Notes under the pieces: model-generated
Databases searched by the model: none
Seen by the model: the letters and a program-made list of their open reading frames with translations, nothing else
Told to the model about the DNA's origin: nothing
Translations under genes and position numbers: made by a program
Shown: positions 44,704-54,311 of the stretch, piece after piece
Numbering within the stretch: the first letter of the stretch is position 1
Layout of the letters: each line of letters begins with the position of its first letter
Assembly (NCBI GenBank): GCA_000018565.1
Contig: CP000875.1
Coordinates: 1,503,199 to 1,567,198 of the forward strand
Reading direction: 5' to 3'
Length of the DNA stretch: 64,000 nucleotides
From: Herpetosiphon aurantiacus DSM 785
GTDB taxonomy: Bacteria > Chloroflexota > Chloroflexia > Chloroflexales > Herpetosiphonaceae

Positions 44704-45112
44704 GATCGTCTCACTCCTAGAAATCCAAAATACTCTGAGGTTAGGTATAGCTATATCCACATGAGGCTACAGCTACTCTAGCGATCATGCTCGCCGCTGT
44801 CAAGAGGAGTTAGGGGGAAATCCCCCATGCGGTTTTCGATTGGTGACTAAAGGGCTTCTTGTAGGAAATATAAAGAGACTAGAGACTGGCCTTAAACACA
44901 AATACCATCCAGTTGGATGGTATTTGCATGATCTTTGGCAGGATTGCGGTTACATCTAACGAATATGCTAGACGTTTAATTGTAGAACTGGTGCTGTCGG
45001 AATTTCATCCCACGTTCGTCCATCAAGCTTTCTCCCTGATGTTTTTTTACTTCCTGGACGCATGATTGTTTCGTCATGAGGATCTGGACTCCATACATTA
45101 TTAGGCTGATTT
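44704..45112. other. Intergenic region with a perfect palindrome
   Basis: No gene seen. CAAATACCATCCA (44899-44911) and TGGATGGTATTTG (44914-44926) form a perfect 13-bp inverted repeat with a 2-nt centre; no T tract follows, so a binding site is as likely as a terminator. Confidence 0.5.
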
Positions 45113-45796
45113 TTATAAATTGCTATGGTGTTTCTTGCGTCTCCGTAGATCAGCAGGGGTTGGTATAGGTTTTAAGTGAAGCCGTTCATGACAATCTCGA
45201 CAAAGCGTAATTCCATTCGAAACAACAAAACGTAGTTCTGGATATTTGGCAAATGCTTTAATATGATGAGCCTGTAAATTACCGCCGCGACGATCACCGC
45301 ATGATTGACATGTGTATTCATCGCGTGCATAAACAGCATTTCGCCAGTCACGATATTCGGGGCTACGGCGTGCATCGTTCCTATGTATCCCCCCCTTCCA
45401 ATTAGGGTTTCGTTCTCCGCGAGCCGCATTAACGCGTAAAACTTGGCTAATCTTTTGTCTTACCTCTTCGCTTCGAGGAATGCCACGAAGCGGGCTAATG
45501 CGTCCTATATGCGCCTCTCTCATACGTTGTTTTGCTTCTTCTGTATGGGTATGGCCTTTAAAAGTCGAAACCCTACCTTTATGACTTTTACGAACTTTGA
45601 CACGACTACATGCATGACAACGGGTTGATAAGCCATCACCACGAGTATGATCTTTATTAAACCACTCCCGTGGTTGCCATGATTTACATTTGCTGCACCA
45701 TTTCAACCCTTGACTAAGATTTAATTTATACTCATCAAGTGATATACCTATTCTTTTGGCTGCTATTTTGAGTGAACCTTCTAATGTCAGTGCCAT
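45113..45796 (-). CDS. NUMOD3 / HNH homing-type endonuclease
   Basis: A 227-residue protein: an N-terminal two-Cys-pair zinc finger (WCSKCKSWQPREWFNKD, CHAC), NUMOD3-like DNA-binding repeats (HTEEAKQRMREAHIGRIS, RSEEVRQKISQ, about 85-125) and a C-terminal HNH (CQSCG, LQAHHIKAFAKYP, LCRDCHERLH). This is the plan of phage-borne free-standing homing endonucleases. It follows that it may be selfish and not part of a host system. Confidence 0.88.
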   Translation of the reverse strand: MALTLEGSLKIAAKRIGISLDEYKLNLSQGLKWCSKCKSWQPREWFNKDHTRGDGLSTRCHACSRVKVRKSHKGRVSTFKGHTHTEEAKQRMREAHIGRISPLRGIPRSEEVRQKISQVLRVNAARGERNPNWKGGIHRNDARRSPEYRDWRNAVYARDEYTCQSCGDRRGGNLQAHHIKAFAKYPELRFVVSNGITLCRDCHERLHLKPIPTPADLRRRKKHHSNL

Positions 45797-46220
45797 AATA
45801 TAGCCTCGCTTTACTTCATGAACGTTTTTTCAAGCAATAGTAATATACTTAATTAGTTAAATTCTTTGGTACTTCCCAGTATTTTACAACAGATTCTATA
45901 ATATTTGATAGTGTATATCGGGCGATTTTAATTTTAGGCTTATTAGGAAACAGAACCTCTTCAATAAGCCTCGGCCTATCGGCAGTAGAGTCAGATTTTC
46001 AACTTAGCAGTTCTGATAGCAGGAAAACCTATCTAAAATAGCGGATTAGTAGGTTTCTTTATTAATCTGTGGATAATTTCCCTATGGAATTCTCTTTCTA
46101 TTTAAACCATTTATCATAGAGGAAACTTGAAAATAAAGAAATAATTATAGCTATAATTACACCAAATAATATAAAGTTTTTTATATTTTTCTTTTTGTCA
46201 TATTTTTTTATGTAATCTCC
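45797..46220. other. AT-rich intergenic region
   Basis: No gene, repeat or clear regulatory site recognised. Confidence 0.4.
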
Positions 46221-46961
46221 CTAATAAAAATTATATCTTGGAAAGAAATAATAAAATAATTTAATCAAAGGAAATAATCCAAACATCATTATAAATGGTA
46301 GTACAAGAATAAATATCAAGCTTGAAGAACCTGTAAAAGGATTATCTATTATTGAAACCTTTTGAGATTCTATAATTAATTTACCTAAATCTGTTATTTC
46401 TTTATTATTCCATCTATTTTCAACAGCATTAATCTTTTCTCTTCCAGAAGTTATCATTTCATTAAGTAGAATATAAAAAGATAAAAAAGATATTCCTAAA
46501 GCAGAAAATGTAATTGTTGATGATATAGTTTTATCTCTCAGAGGAACTTTTGATTTGATTCTTTTAATTCTTTCTTCCAATTGTGATGTTGTTATAAATA
46601 CCCAATCCCTGTCATCACCTTCAATTTGGAATGATATAGAATGATTATTTGGTTCAGATAAGTATTTTGGATTTGAAAATGACATAAATATTCTATAATT
46701 ATATGTATAAGATTCATCTTTATCAGTTAAATTTAATCTAATTCTATTTATAAGAGATGAACCATCATTCTTAAATGAAAATATTGAATCTATATTTTCT
46801 ATTTCACTAATAACTCCATTACCAAATAATACTTCTATATAGATTTCCGGATCGTTTGATTTGATTTTTATTTGTTGTAAACAAATATCAAGTAATCTTC
46901 TTAATTCTTGTTCATTTATAAAAAAACCGTTATCATATGATTTATTCAGTTCTGATCTCAT
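46221..46961 (-). CDS. Hypothetical membrane protein, very AT-rich
   Basis: A 246-residue protein with a soluble N-terminal half and two hydrophobic helices (TITFSALGISFLSFYILLNE, about 150-170; LIFILVLPFIMMFGLFPLIK, about 212-232). No family recognised. Its base composition is far more AT-rich than the core genes, so it is a recent arrival. A membrane effector of a defence system or a phage gene is possible but unsupported. Confidence 0.65.
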   Translation of the reverse strand: MRSELNKSYDNGFFINEQELRRLLDICLQQIKIKSNDPEIYIEVLFGNGVISEIENIDSIFSFKNDGSSLINRIRLNLTDKDESYTYNYRIFMSFSNPKYLSEPNNHSISFQIEGDDRDWVFITTSQLEERIKRIKSKVPLRDKTISSTITFSALGISFLSFYILLNEMITSGREKINAVENRWNNKEITDLGKLIIESQKVSIIDNPFTGSSSLIFILVLPFIMMFGLFPLIKLFYYFFPRYNFY

Positions 46962-47199
46962 AAATCAAAGCCTCTGTCAACTTAATTCAAAGACAACAGG
47001 TATATAAGTAATATCCTTTAAGTTAATCCAACGAGTAGGTATAGCAAAGCTGGCATTTTGCAACACCCTTGCTTGGCTAATTGTCACTAAATTGTCATAC
47101 TTAATTGAGCTATCTAATGTTAAAATAGAACATGGGTTCTAAAAGAGGGTATACATATGCTTGATGAAGATATCGTTGCACTAGCAAAATGGTTTGATA

Positions 47200-47601
47200 T
47201 TATTCTGACTTCAAGTGATGTTGCGCACGACGCTCACGAACAAGTCGTTGACCTTCAAGAAATGCCAACATACCCTCAATATCGTCAGGAGTTGCTTTCA
47301 TCAAGCGCTCAAGACCCTCGTGAAAATCAGGAACAGCTTCAATGAGCGATGCAATCCGTTCAGCAATAGAACGTGATGAATCACGAAATCCAAGATCGTA
47401 ACCTGCCATCTCAACAACTCTCCATAAAGGCAGGGCGAAAGATCTACTAACTTTAACTAAAGTCTCTAAGTCAGGCTTTTGAGCATCATTAATCAAGTTA
47501 GATAGGGCTGTCTTTGATATCCCTGTCTCTTCTTCGGCAACACGTAAACTCCAGTTACGTTGCTTGAGTTGCTGATCGACAAAAACGGATAGTTCAGACA
47601 T
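47200..47601 (-). CDS. XRE-family phage-type repressor
   Basis: A 133-residue regulator with an N-terminal HTH (NWSLRVAEEETGISKTALSN, about 15-34) and a helical C-terminal region. It is divergent from a ribbon-helix-helix gene, with operator-like repeats between them, the layout of a CI/Cro switch. I chose the ATG at 47601. Confidence 0.85.
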   Translation of the reverse strand: MSELSVFVDQQLKQRNWSLRVAEEETGISKTALSNLINDAQKPDLETLVKVSRSFALPLWRVVEMAGYDLGFRDSSRSIAERIASLIEAVPDFHEGLERLMKATPDDIEGMLAFLEGQRLVRERRAQHHLKSE

Positions 47602-47636
47602 ATTTAATAACCCCAATTATTACAAATCGCAGTATA

Positions 47637-47679
47637 AATGATATATACACCGTTGACAATAGTATATACCTTTGATACA
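47637..47679 (+). promoter_or_regulatory. Phage early promoter with operator-like repeats
   Basis: TTGACA (47651-47656), 17-bp spacer, TACAAT (47674-47679). TGATATATAC and AGTATATAC repeats overlap and flank the -35 region, likely sites for the divergent repressor. Confidence 0.8.
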
Positions 47680-47718
47680 ATGTCCCCTAGAAAGTACAAA
47701 CGGTCTTGGAGGTGTCCA

Positions 47719-47922
47719 TTGTCAAATCTTGCACGAACCCTTGTTCATATCCCGAAGGATGACTTGAAGGCAGTAACATTAATGGCGAAACAAATGCAAG
47801 TTTCTCGTGCCGCTATTATTCGTTGGGCTATCAGTTCATATCTCCAAAAAAATTTATCTAATTGTCCCGAAAAAGGGACAAATGTACTTAATAAAAACCA
47901 ATCCGACCAACAAGCAGCTTGA
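47719..47922 (+). CDS. Ribbon-helix-helix DNA-binding protein
   Basis: A 67-residue protein with RHH character (TLVHIPKDDLKAVTLMAKQM, then VSRAAIIRWAISSYL). A TTG start at 47719 with GGAGG 6 bp upstream is the best start; an ATG at 47680 would overlap the promoter -10 region's end. Probably the Cro-like partner of the XRE repressor. Confidence 0.7.
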   Translation: MSNLARTLVHIPKDDLKAVTLMAKQMQVSRAAIIRWAISSYLQKNLSNCPEKGTNVLNKNQSDQQAA

Positions 47923-47949
47923 ATCCAATAAACCCAAGGAGTAATTCCC

Positions 47950-48111
47950 ATGTATATCGTCTATATCGATTCGCCACCAAATCGTCCCCGCAAACATTGG
48001 GTCGGCGTGAAACGCAAATGCCAATTCCGTTTCCGCATGAGCCTGCGGATGCTGCATGACGTTCGTGAATACACCGCAGCTCACCATGCAATGTTTCACC
48101 AATTAACCTAA
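47950..48111 (+). CDS. Small basic phage protein
   Basis: A 53-residue basic protein (KHWVGVKRKCQFRFRMSLRM) with AAGGAG before the ATG. Part of the remnant-2 early operon. Function unknown. Confidence 0.6.
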   Translation: MYIVYIDSPPNRPRKHWVGVKRKCQFRFRMSLRMLHDVREYTAAHHAMFHQLT

Positions 48112-48145
48112 ATCCCAAACCCAATTCACCTAGGAGCGCACAGCC

Positions 48146-48646
48146 ATGACAGCAACAATCGCCGAACTGCAAAACCAATTACTAGAAGTCTTGCCCGAAT
48201 CAGGCCGAACCGACCTCACGACCGAATCGCACGCTGCTGCTGGCGTGCAAGTCTGGATTGAACGTGATGGTGTAGGCTGGCATGCCTATCTGTCCACGCC
48301 CACGATCGAGCACCAATACATCAGCTCACGTTTCATTGAACGCAACCTCGAAAGCCTCAAAGAGCATGCCGTCTTCTGCGCTGATGAAGCCGTGCTTGAC
48401 CTGACCCCGAAAGTTCCAGCCGCAGCCAAGCCCGCCAAAAAGACCCGCAAAACCAAAAAGCCGCTTTGTGCCTGCCCAAGCTGCACGAAGCAGAGCAATG
48501 CCAATGGTGTATTTCACTGCCTCAAAGGTAGGGAATACGTGATCTTTGCTGCTGGTCAATGCCTCGGTTATCGCAAGACCGAGAGCGCCGCCGATACCGT
48601 GCTGCGCGAGTATCGCTATGCCCAACTCACCAAAGCAGCCGCATGA
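48146..48646 (+). CDS. Phage protein with Lys-rich linker and zinc-finger-like Cys
   Basis: A 166-residue protein. About 1-90 is a compact acidic domain, about 93-108 a Lys/Pro linker, then CACPSC with a later Cys (about 111-145), like a SWIM/zinc-ribbon fragment. AGGAG before the ATG. Function unknown. Confidence 0.65.
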   Translation: MTATIAELQNQLLEVLPESGRTDLTTESHAAAGVQVWIERDGVGWHAYLSTPTIEHQYISSRFIERNLESLKEHAVFCADEAVLDLTPKVPAAAKPAKKTRKTKKPLCACPSCTKQSNANGVFHCLKGREYVIFAAGQCLGYRKTESAADTVLREYRYAQLTKAAA

Positions 48647-48733
48647 ATCACCGGAAGGCTCACGCGGCTGTAAGCCTCAATTACAGCGCCAGAGGCGTAC
48701 CTGGCACCGACTTTCAATTGAGTGGAGGCTCCC

Positions 48734-49021
48734 ATGGGCAAAAAGCTCAACCTTGAACCAATCGCCTGTGAATCATTTGGTGAGGCTCGCGACAAAGCAG
48801 CGCACATCGCCCGCTATAGCCAGTACCGCTACCTCGTTTGGGAACGCGGCGACGACCAATACTACTACGCACTGGCAACCCCACAAACCGTCAAGCAGAT
48901 GATGCTTGATGCGGGAACGCAAGGGTTGATGCGAATTTACGATCGCACAGGATTCTTGAGATTGACGTGGTGGGTTGCGAATAACATCCGTCGCCAATTA
49001 CTGAGAACCTGGCGTGGGTAA
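48734..49021 (+). CDS. Hypothetical phage protein
   Basis: A 95-residue soluble protein, basic at the C-terminus. TGGAGG precedes the ATG 48734; the earlier GTG overlaps that site. No family recognised. Confidence 0.55.
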   Translation: MGKKLNLEPIACESFGEARDKAAHIARYSQYRYLVWERGDDQYYYALATPQTVKQMMLDAGTQGLMRIYDRTGFLRLTWWVANNIRRQLLRTWRG

Positions 49022-49381
49022 CCAACTAAAGGCCTGAGCAGCCCTACCTGCTCACCAGCCGTTGAGCGCGGCGCACACAAAAAAAGCCTGATCGGGAGGC
49101 TACCCCAATCAGGCAAACAACCAGTACAGCGAAGGCAACAGCACCTTTAAAAGTTCATACGCAGTCGTGGCATATCGTGCGCACCCAGCGCAGGATCGCA
49201 TGCCTCAAGGACACAAGGCTATGGGCGAATACCCCACCTCGGCAGATACGCCGCGTCCTTCCCAGCAGCACCACGATCAACGGGCAGGAAATCACGTAGG
49301 CCTGCCCACCCTAGCACCCACAGGAGGCGTTATAGACAGATCAATGCGCTGGAACAATCGCTCATCCCAGCGCACTCATGA
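49022..49381. other. Intergenic with hairpin
   Basis: GCCTGAT (49086-49092) and ATCAGGC (49108-49114) form a hairpin after an A-rich run, so it could terminate leftward transcription; the T-side for rightward genes is weak. A GTG frame at 49167-49385 has poor protein character. Confidence 0.45.
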
Positions 49382-49681
49382 TTGAGCTATCAATCACCAC
49401 CAAGACTACACGATGTAATAGAGAGAGACAAGGCAATACTTGATCATTTTCAGCACGAATTGAGTACCAACACCATGGCACGAAAATCAATGAGCGGCGC
49501 AGCCGAAGACATTGTGGCTGACGCACGCAATCAACTGCGGGAGGCTGATAGCGAATTAGAAACCGCGAAGAAAGTCAAAGATGAAACTGAGCGCAATCGC
49601 CTCATTGCCGAGGCGCAAATCAAAGTCAACCGCGCCGAAGCACGCTTAAGAGAGGCGATGCACCACGGGCGCGAGAAATGA
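49382..49681 (+). CDS. Coiled-coil phage protein
   Basis: A protein of up to 99 residues whose second half is a clear coiled coil (LREADSELETAKKVKDETER). The start is uncertain: TTG 49382 or ATG 49475; no good ribosome site was seen. Function unknown. Confidence 0.5.
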   Translation: MSYQSPPRLHDVIERDKAILDHFQHELSTNTMARKSMSGAAEDIVADARNQLREADSELETAKKVKDETERNRLIAEAQIKVNRAEARLREAMHHGREK

Positions 49682-49687
49682 GGTTCT

Positions 49688-49894
49688 ATGGTTGCCCCCA
49701 AAGAATTCACCATGATCCGTGCATACGAACCAGTCACAGTTATTACGGCGACTGGGGTTCAAGTTGGGAATGTTGTTAGTGCAACTGCCACACAGGTAAC
49801 CGTTCAAATCAATGGTCAGCGTTATACATTCAGCCGATCGAAGTCATATCGAACCCAGCTTGATCGGCTGGTAATAGATGAGGTATCACGCTGA
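49688..49894 (+). CDS. Small phage protein
   Basis: A 68-residue beta-rich protein (VITATGVQVGNVVSATATQV). GAGG precedes the ATG. Its TGA overlaps the next ATG (TGATG), indicating coupling. Confidence 0.6.
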   Translation: MVAPKEFTMIRAYEPVTVITATGVQVGNVVSATATQVTVQINGQRYTFSRSKSYRTQLDRLVIDEVSR

Positions 49895-50112
49895 TGCTTA
49901 AATTACCGATTATCGAAACAACCAGCCCAAGCGACATGATCGCCGCAATCAAGCGCCATCGGCATGCTGAGTTGGCAATCCAACGGCTGAACTACAAGGC
50001 GCGGATGAGTGACTTCAATCGCACGCTGAACATGGAACATTACCACGATGCGCAGGCGATCAAGCCTGTTATTGAGCGTCTTGAGCAGCGTATCATCGAA
50101 TTGGAGAACTAA
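49894..50112 (+). CDS. Small helical phage protein
   Basis: A 72-residue helical protein (PVIERLEQRIIELEN at the end). Coupled to the gene before by TGATG overlap and followed after 3 bp by the next gene. Confidence 0.6.
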   Translation: MLKLPIIETTSPSDMIAAIKRHRHAELAIQRLNYKARMSDFNRTLNMEHYHDAQAIKPVIERLEQRIIELEN

Positions 50113-50115
50113 TCA

Positions 50116-50361
50116 ATGTGGAATGTGATTGGCGAAATCGGGCAAGATACCCTGATCACGATGGGCGTGGGCTTGCCACTGGCTGAAGCGCTCGATTATC
50201 ACCACCTCTTGCAGACAATGGCAATCAATGCTGCCGCAACTATGCAGATTCGCCCAAGCTTTGGGCTGATCACCTACTGGATCGAGCCAGCAGGCGAAGC
50301 GATCATTCTTGATCGTCAGCCGATGCCCGTGTTAACGAATGAAACGGCGCTTGCCCACTAA
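50116..50361 (+). CDS. Small hypothetical phage protein
   Basis: An 81-residue protein with no recognised domain. It ends inside a terminator hairpin, so it closes the early operon of remnant 2. Confidence 0.6.
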   Translation: MWNVIGEIGQDTLITMGVGLPLAEALDYHHLLQTMAINAAATMQIRPSFGLITYWIEPAGEAIILDRQPMPVLTNETALAH

Positions 50362-50384
50362 GAGCAGCGCCGTTTCCGTTTCTT
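50343..50384 (+). terminator. Terminator closing the phage early operon
   Basis: Arms AACGGCGCT (50343-50351) and AGCGCCGTT (50366-50374), then TTCCGTTTCTTC. Confidence 0.75.
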
Positions 50385-50418
50385 CAAAGCTGAATTAATT
50401 ATACCACAAAGGGGAATT

Positions 50419-51111
50419 ATGGGATTCTTAGACGTTATCGATGATATTGACGTGCCAACCAGCGAGTTGGTTCCACTGCCCAACGTCTATTGGTTCAACA
50501 GCCAAGATGGCCGCCCAGCGATGTTCTTTACCAATAACGATTACCTTGCCGATCCACCTAAAGCTCCGTGGAAACCAAGCGACCATTTCAATGATGGAAA
50601 AGCAGCCAGCTTTGTCGATGTCACCACTAAGCCGCTCAATGTCACGGTGATCGGGCTGCGTAAAAGCCCATTTTTGGAAATCGATACCGCCAATGGGAAG
50701 CGCAAACAATTTGCCGCTCAGTGGGAGCCAGGTATGCAGTTGCTGACTGAATCACTGTGCTTTTTCGAAGGCATTGACGAGCCAGTTATTTGGAGCATGC
50801 GCGGGATGACGGGCAAGCACTTTCAAACCGAGATCGTCAACAAAGCCAAGTCAATCATTCTGAAGCAGGCTCGCCAGGCATTAGCAACATTCCACGCGGC
50901 GCGGAGGTGTTTACCGCCGAAGAAACCAAGGGCATGGCCGCTCGCATGGTTGTACCCCAAGGCGGCATGGTCGGCACGATGGCCAATGCGTTGCCAACGA
51001 ATCAACCATCTGCGCCGTCGATCATCAATCAGATCACCATCGATGCGCGACAGGCCACCAATCCGGCAGCCATCAAAGCCGCCGTTGAAGAAGTCTGGAA
51101 CAAGAAGATGA
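50419..51111 (+). pseudogene. Early phage protein truncated by deletion
   Basis: Starts at ATG 50419 after GGGG. The first about 150 residues (VYWFNSQDGRPAMFFTNNDY) read like a genuine phage protein, maybe replication related; no family is recognised. After about 50876 the frame enters sequence belonging to a different gene and continues as a basic, low-quality tail. The 3' half is therefore lost. Confidence 0.6.
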
Positions 51112-51167
51112 AAGATATTTTGGGCAGCGCCACCATCCGGCTCAAAACCAATCCATTTGGCAAATAA
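50877..51167 (+). pseudogene. C-terminal fragment of a tail tape-measure-like protein
   Basis: In another frame from about 50877, GSPGISNIPRGAEVFTAEET (spanning the joint), then ITIDARQATNPAAIKAAVEE and a basic end resemble the C-terminal tail of tape-measure proteins. It directly precedes the distal tail genes, where a tape-measure gene is expected. It marks one side of an internal deletion of the head and tail-tube genes. Confidence 0.55.
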
Positions 51168-51203
51168 CCAACCAAACCCTACCGCCTAAAGGAGGCGGCT
51201 TGT

Positions 51204-52577
51204 ATGACCACAATGCAACTTCTGCGCAATGGCAGTGTCGTGATCGACTTCATGCCTAGCGTAAATCCAACCGAAGGAACCACCTGTTATTGGCTTGTTG
51301 ATGGCTCGTGGCAGCCGCAGGTTCCCCAACGCGACCGCCGCTTGATCTCCAATGGCGAACAATTAATGCCCAGTGTGCAATCGTTCGCCGTGAATATCTT
51401 TGGGGGAACCAATGAAGATCAGGCGTGGGCCGCCTACCACGCGCTCATGGTCTTGCTCGATGATGCCGAACGCTTCTATGAGGAAGGCTATAGCAGTGCT
51501 GTGGTGTGGCGCACCAAGCCCAGCGACAATACCGTCCATAGCGATATGCTGGTGATGGGCCGCGCTGGCGATACGCCCATGGTCGGTACATCGCCCACGC
51601 TGATTCAAGATAACGATGTCTGGTGGATTCTCAATGTGCCCGTGACGTTTCTCTGCCGCCCGCTGCGCTGCGCAACCAGTAGCGTGAGCAGCAGCACCAG
51701 TGCCAGCGCCAATATTGCGACGATTCATCAGCCCACTTTCAGTGGCAGCGCCGCACCCATGGAAAGCCCAACCAACCTGACCTTGAACGTGGCCGCAGCC
51801 ACGAATGGGGCAACCATCAATGGCCTGATTGCCGTGGCTCCACGCGGTAAAATGGTCAAATCGGCGGCGTGGTTGTTTGCGCCCAGTCCCAGCGTGGGCG
51901 GCTGGTCACGCCAAATTCAAGCATCCGGCGTGTACGCCTCCGATAATCTGGTCTGTTTCTACAACTTCCCCAGTGTCACGCCATCCTATTCGCCCAACGG
52001 GGTCTTGACCGACATTGGCGCAATGAATTGCCGATCGGTGATTCAATGGGCCATGCTGCGCACGACCGCACCATTTCTCATTACGCCCGTGGTGCGCAGC
52101 AATGGCGCACTGATCGAAGGCCGTGCCACCCTCGTCGATAGTGCTACCCCAATCATTGTGCCACTTGGCCAAACCAGTTCACCCTACCTGATTAGCGGCC
52201 ATCAGCTCAAGCTGACCAACCTAACCAACGCCGGAGCGATCTATATCAATGCCATCCTGACCATTGCCGCCGATGCAGGCGGCTGGAGTGTGATTCCCTT
52301 CGCGTCGCTGCCGCTGCCCAGCACGGCCACCACGATCATCGTCGATGCGCGCTATCTGAGCAATCCCGATGCGAGTTTGACGTGGACGAATGCCGGTGTA
52401 ACCCAAGCCGTTCCGACCGATAGCAATCCCTTAGTGCTCACGAAGGATCTCCAGCTGGATGTCAACATCTTTGCCGTGAATGGCAATTCATGGAGTGCCA
52501 CCGCCGAAGGTTCTGCCAGTGCTCGCACGATGACCGTCCAAGCATCACGCCTCAACAGCGCGATTATCCCACTCTAG
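51204..52577 (+). CDS. Phage distal tail-like protein
   Basis: A 457-residue beta-rich structural protein between the tape-measure end and the tail-hub gene, the place of a Dit or tail-tip protein. GGAGG precedes the ATG. Residues 1-150 form a tail-like domain (QSFAVNIFGGTNEDQAWAAY); the middle has a Ser/Ala-rich linker, and the rest resembles carbohydrate-binding jelly rolls. Assignment by position and style. Confidence 0.65.
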   Translation: MTTMQLLRNGSVVIDFMPSVNPTEGTTCYWLVDGSWQPQVPQRDRRLISNGEQLMPSVQSFAVNIFGGTNEDQAWAAYHALMVLLDDAERFYEEGYSSAVVWRTKPSDNTVHSDMLVMGRAGDTPMVGTSPTLIQDNDVWWILNVPVTFLCRPLRCATSSVSSSTSASANIATIHQPTFSGSAAPMESPTNLTLNVAAATNGATINGLIAVAPRGKMVKSAAWLFAPSPSVGGWSRQIQASGVYASDNLVCFYNFPSVTPSYSPNGVLTDIGAMNCRSVIQWAMLRTTAPFLITPVVRSNGALIEGRATLVDSATPIIVPLGQTSSPYLISGHQLKLTNLTNAGAIYINAILTIAADAGGWSVIPFASLPLPSTATTIIVDARYLSNPDASLTWTNAGVTQAVPTDSNPLVLTKDLQLDVNIFAVNGNSWSATAEGSASARTMTVQASRLNSAIIPL

Positions 52578-52586
52578 GAGGGGTTC

Positions 52587-54266
52587 ATGCAGTACGCAAT
52601 CTCACTCTATGACCCCTTCACGAACGTGCAACTGGCACGGTTTGATCGCCAGGTCACCGACGCAACCCTGAGCACCAACGGACTGACCGCCAGTGTGCGA
52701 CTTGCGCCCTTTATCGCGAAAACCTTGTACGCTCAAGCGCGGCTGTTGACTGCCGTGGTACAGCGCAGCGATGGTAAAATCCTGCGCTATCGCACCGTCA
52801 CCCTACGCCTGATTGATCAGGGCTTGGCGCTTGAATGCCATACCCTGATCGTGGCGCTCGATGATCTGGAGTACGATGGCTGGTGGTCAGTCACCACGCT
52901 GGATGGTTGGTTGCCCGTTGAAACCACTTCGTCCACACCCGAGCGCTGGGAGATGCGCCACGATGATGGCACGATCAGTTTGTCGCCGCGCAAGAATGAA
53001 CAATTTAGCAACGCCAAGGGGATTGGTCGTCAGTCGCTCTTCATTCCGGCGAATCTGAACACCACCGGATTCCAAGTTATCCAATTCGATTGGCGCTCGA
53101 AAGGCCCCACCAATTGGCTGGCAACCTTCCTCGCTGCCGAGCGCGATTACAGCAGCCAAACCGGAGCGACCACGATTGCCCTGGGTAATGGCACAGCCCA
53201 AACCGGATCGCTGTGCTTCACCTTCGCGGCGCGGCCCCTCGTCAGTGTTGCGATGTATTACAACGCCGCCCTCGCCACCTATATCGGGGAAACAGGCGAT
53301 GATTACCTGAAGATCAGCAACCTGCGCGTGGCCACGGTCACCACGAACATGGTCAACACGACCACCAGCGGTGCAATTGCCATTGGCACGGCCTTTGTGC
53401 CCGTGGCGAGTACCCTCAATATCGCGGTTGGTCAACGCCTGACCATCGAAAGCGGTGGGGTGAATAGCGAGAGTGTGGTGGTCTTGGCCGTCACCGCAAC
53501 CCAATTCCAAGCCACCTTTACCAAAACCCACGTCATCGGCAGCACCGTGCGCGGAATTGTGGTCACGGATAAAGAGATTGTGGAGGATGTGTTGAGTAAG
53601 GCCCTGGCAACCAACCCAACGAGCGGGATCAAGCAGAGCAGTGCGCGGATCAGTAAGAGCAGCCGCGATTGTTTGGAAGCGGTGTGGTCAGCCGCATCCG
53701 GCTTAAGCGTGGTACAGGAGCTGGCTGCGCAGGCGCAATATGTGACGTATGTGGACGATGCGCAATACCTGTACTATGGCCCCAAGGAAGTGGGCCGCAC
53801 GTTCGCCTTGGTCGATGGCTCGATTGAACTGGAGAAAGCGCTGGGTGAGGCGACCAACCAAGTGCGGGTTGGCTATAAAAACGCCAGCAACCAACCGCTC
53901 TATACCGCCTTCGCGGAACACGCCAGCGAGCGCTATGCCTTGGGCATCGTTCGCCAGCGCACGCTTGCCAGTGAAACCACCGATGCAACCGAGGCGGCCA
54001 CGTTGCGCAGCGTCGCATTGACCGATGCCGCGCCCACCGTTCGCGCCAGTCTGGGCGTGCGAGCCGTGCGCAATGACTACAACGTGCGTGAGCCGCTGGA
54101 TACGCTAACGCGGGGTGATGTGATTACCATTGGCGATTTGTCCGGCGCAATCAACAAACGAAGCTACACGCTGGCTGAAACCTCGGTTAATTTGGTCACG
54201 GGTGAGGTATCCGTAACGCCCGAAGCGCCGATTAAGCAGCTCGATCGGTGGCTGGCGCAGGGCTAA
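52587..54266 (+). CDS. Phage tail-tip / hub protein (full-length parent of the repeated 3' end)
   Basis: A 559-residue tail protein of the siphovirus tail-hub style: N-terminal beta domain (about 1-90), a jelly-roll-like insert (RWEMRHDDGTISLSPRKNEQ, about 115-215), and a C-terminal half typical of tail-associated hub proteins (KEIVEDVLSKAL, about 330; GDVITIGDLSGAINKRSYTL, about 510). GGAGG precedes the ATG. Its 3' end and a hairpin terminator recur in four other places in this window. Function as host-attachment part of a tail is inferred. Confidence 0.72.
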   Translation: MQYAISLYDPFTNVQLARFDRQVTDATLSTNGLTASVRLAPFIAKTLYAQARLLTAVVQRSDGKILRYRTVTLRLIDQGLALECHTLIVALDDLEYDGWWSVTTLDGWLPVETTSSTPERWEMRHDDGTISLSPRKNEQFSNAKGIGRQSLFIPANLNTTGFQVIQFDWRSKGPTNWLATFLAAERDYSSQTGATTIALGNGTAQTGSLCFTFAARPLVSVAMYYNAALATYIGETGDDYLKISNLRVATVTTNMVNTTTSGAIAIGTAFVPVASTLNIAVGQRLTIESGGVNSESVVVLAVTATQFQATFTKTHVIGSTVRGIVVTDKEIVEDVLSKALATNPTSGIKQSSARISKSSRDCLEAVWSAASGLSVVQELAAQAQYVTYVDDAQYLYYGPKEVGRTFALVDGSIELEKALGEATNQVRVGYKNASNQPLYTAFAEHASERYALGIVRQRTLASETTDATEAATLRSVALTDAAPTVRASLGVRAVRNDYNVREPLDTLTRGDVITIGDLSGAINKRSYTLAETSVNLVTGEVSVTPEAPIKQLDRWLAQG

Positions 54267-54270
54267 ATAA

Positions 54271-54311
54271 AACAAGCGTGCAGGTGGGAACATCCCACCT
54301 GCACGCTTGTT
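54271..54311 (+). terminator. Strong terminator of the tail gene
   Basis: Perfect 19-bp arms AACAAGCGTGCAGGTGGGA and TCCCACCTGCACGCTTGTT with a 3-nt loop. Confidence 0.9.

Noticed and set aside
45113-45796. IscB-type (OMEGA) nuclease
   Set aside because: The HNH protein is only 227 aa with NUMOD3 repeats and no RuvC parts, so it is a homing-type enzyme.
47157-47345. 62-codon rightward frame with a reasonable ribosome site
   Set aside because: Most of it is antisense to the well-supported XRE repressor gene.
49167-49385. 72-codon GTG frame
   Set aside because: Composition is not protein-like and no ribosome site was seen; left as intergenic.
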